From Chloroflexota bacterium (GTDB lineage: Bacteria; Chloroflexota; Ktedonobacteria; Ktedonobacterales; JACDGC01), in assembly GCA_021778805.1 (NCBI GenBank), contig JAJYBV010000030.1:1-34453 (forward strand): 34,453 nucleotides of DNA. Reading direction: 5' to 3'. How positions within the stretch are numbered: position 1 is the stretch's first letter; every line of letters begins with the position of its first letter. The notes below the pieces were generated by a model. That model ran no database searches. It was given only the letters and a program-made list of their open reading frames with translations, and was not told the origin of the DNA. The position numbers and the translations under genes are program-made. Shown one piece after another: positions 33,851-34,453 of this stretch.

Positions 33851-34216
33851 ATGGTTGTCGGAATCATTATAGGAAGCATGATGAACCTGTTTCTCGGGTT
33901 TCTGTTGATTAGTTTGAGTGTACCGCTGCTTAAAGGAAATACGCCGCGCAACGCCACATTTGGTTTTCGATTTAAATCTGCGTTTCAATCAGATGAAGTT
34001 TGGAAAAAGACCAATCAATATGGGGCAAAGTGGCTGATTCGCTGGTCGGCGCTTTTAATGATTTTGAGCATAGCTAGTTTAAGTGTGCTTGTGTTGCCTA
34101 TCGCTATACCAGTTGCTGATATTGGGCTTATTTTCCTGCCTATTGTGTGTGTATGTGCTCCGATGCTGCAAACATACCAATTCAGCAAACGAATTGCTAC
34201 TCAAAGTTCTGCATAA
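33851..34216 (+). CDS. SdpI/YhfL family membrane protein
   Basis: The 121-aa product has three hydrophobic segments (about 3-26, 62-85, 88-108). Between the first two lies the SdpI family signature: SVPLLKGNTPRNATFGFRF then SDEVWKKTNQYGAKW, that is P-x-N-x3-GFR, W-x3-N and a trailing G. SdpI of Bacillus subtilis is an immunity and signal-transducing membrane protein against the SdpC toxin; many homologues occur without any toxin gene. GGAG nine nt upstream supports the ATG. No sdpC-like gene is recognised nearby. Confidence 0.82.
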   Translation: MVVGIIIGSMMNLFLGFLLISLSVPLLKGNTPRNATFGFRFKSAFQSDEVWKKTNQYGAKWLIRWSALLMILSIASLSVLVLPIAIPVADIGLIFLPIVCVCAPMLQTYQFSKRIATQSSA

Positions 34217-34238
34217 AGATTGCTTTAGATCCGATATA

Positions 34239-34291
34239 ACAACTGCGGGGCTAAGCTATCTATCAAGTTGACAGATGCCCCCCGCAGTTGT
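34239..34291. repeat. Perfect 12-bp inverted repeat downstream of the SdpI gene
   Basis: ACAACTGCGGGG (34239-34250) is exactly complementary to CCCCGCAGTTGT (34280-34291) across a 29-bp loop. It starts 22 bp after the SdpI stop and could be its terminator. It has no T-run on either strand, so an element end or a recombination/protein site is also possible. Confidence 0.6.
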
Positions 34292-34320
34292 ATACTTATG
34301 CAGATAAAAATGCAGCAGAT

Positions 34321-34453
34321 TTATTGATACTGGCCGAGCGAGAAAACCACGAAGTCTTTAGCTTCGTGGAAGAATCGCCGTTCCTTACCCTTGTGTTTCA
34401 ATGTAGTGTCGAATGACTTCTTTCCCCTTGCGGGGACTGGCTTTGGGTGAGAG
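34321..34453. other. Right-edge region with hairpins and an open minus-strand frame
   Basis: It contains the hairpin CCACGAAG-TCTTTAG-CTTCGTGG (34347-34369), whose CTTTAG loop resembles subterminal hairpins of IS200/IS605 elements, and TCCCC-TTGC-GGGGA (34423-34436) preceded by GTTTCAAT (34395-34402), both common in CRISPR repeats. A minus-strand frame is open from the edge to a TAA at 34321 (43 codons ending FVVFSLGQYQ), with no recognised domain. The window ends before any of these can be resolved. Confidence 0.3.

Overview
The window is a bacterial chromosome segment, most likely a contig from a Chloroflexota-like organism. That assignment is an inference. It rests on an LppX/LprG-type lipoprotein beside a DHA2-type MFS pump outside Actinobacteria, a Ser/Thr kinase with a zinc ribbon and a C-terminal membrane domain, PBS-type HEAT repeats fused to a NACHT ATPase, an archaeal-looking SHMT, and moderate GC content rich in GCG/GGCGCC words. 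I see no rRNA or tRNA gene, phage genes or cas genes. The left edge lies inside a 39-bp tandem repeat, and the right edge lies beside hairpins that resemble a mobile-element end or a CRISPR repeat. Both edges look like places where an assembly would break.

Layout. Positions 1-2990 (minus strand) hold the transcription/translation cluster nusA-ylxR. A separate disordered-protein gene, perhaps infB, runs off the left edge. A dispersed repeat lies at the ylxR stop. The 620-bp nusA leader carries two sigma70-like promoters, a structured RNA-like block resembling the 3' end of an IS200/IS605 TnpB element (omega RNA), and several terminator-like hairpins. Positions 3035-6007 hold a divergent pair, a Ser/Thr kinase and a site-2-type protease, separated by REP-like and dispersed repeats. 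Positions 6236-11458 (plus) hold an MMPL/RND exporter, a molybdenum-cofactor-sulfurase-like class V aminotransferase and an acyl-CoA dehydrogenase.

Positions 15131-11570 (minus) form an apparent operon: LppX/LprAFG lipoprotein, 14-helix MFS exporter, dipeptide epimerase. It is divergent from a response-regulator/histidine-kinase hybrid (15777-17006) whose H-box histidine is replaced by Asp. A perfect CRP-type TGTGA-N6-TCACA site lies between them. Positions 17087-26061 (minus) hold a PIG-L deacetylase, a membrane-anchored NACHT-HEAT STAND ATPase, SHMT, HtpG, shikimate dehydrogenase and orotate phosphoribosyltransferase.

Positions 26880-31336 (plus) hold the primary sigma factor, a two-domain TrkA-like protein, a HAD phosphatase and IspD. 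A GT-C-like membrane glycosyltransferase follows on the minus strand, then an unrecognised 201-aa protein and an SdpI-family membrane protein. The most unusual items are the NACHT-HEAT protein, the kinase lacking its phospho-acceptor histidine, the LprG/P55-like operon and the nusA leader.
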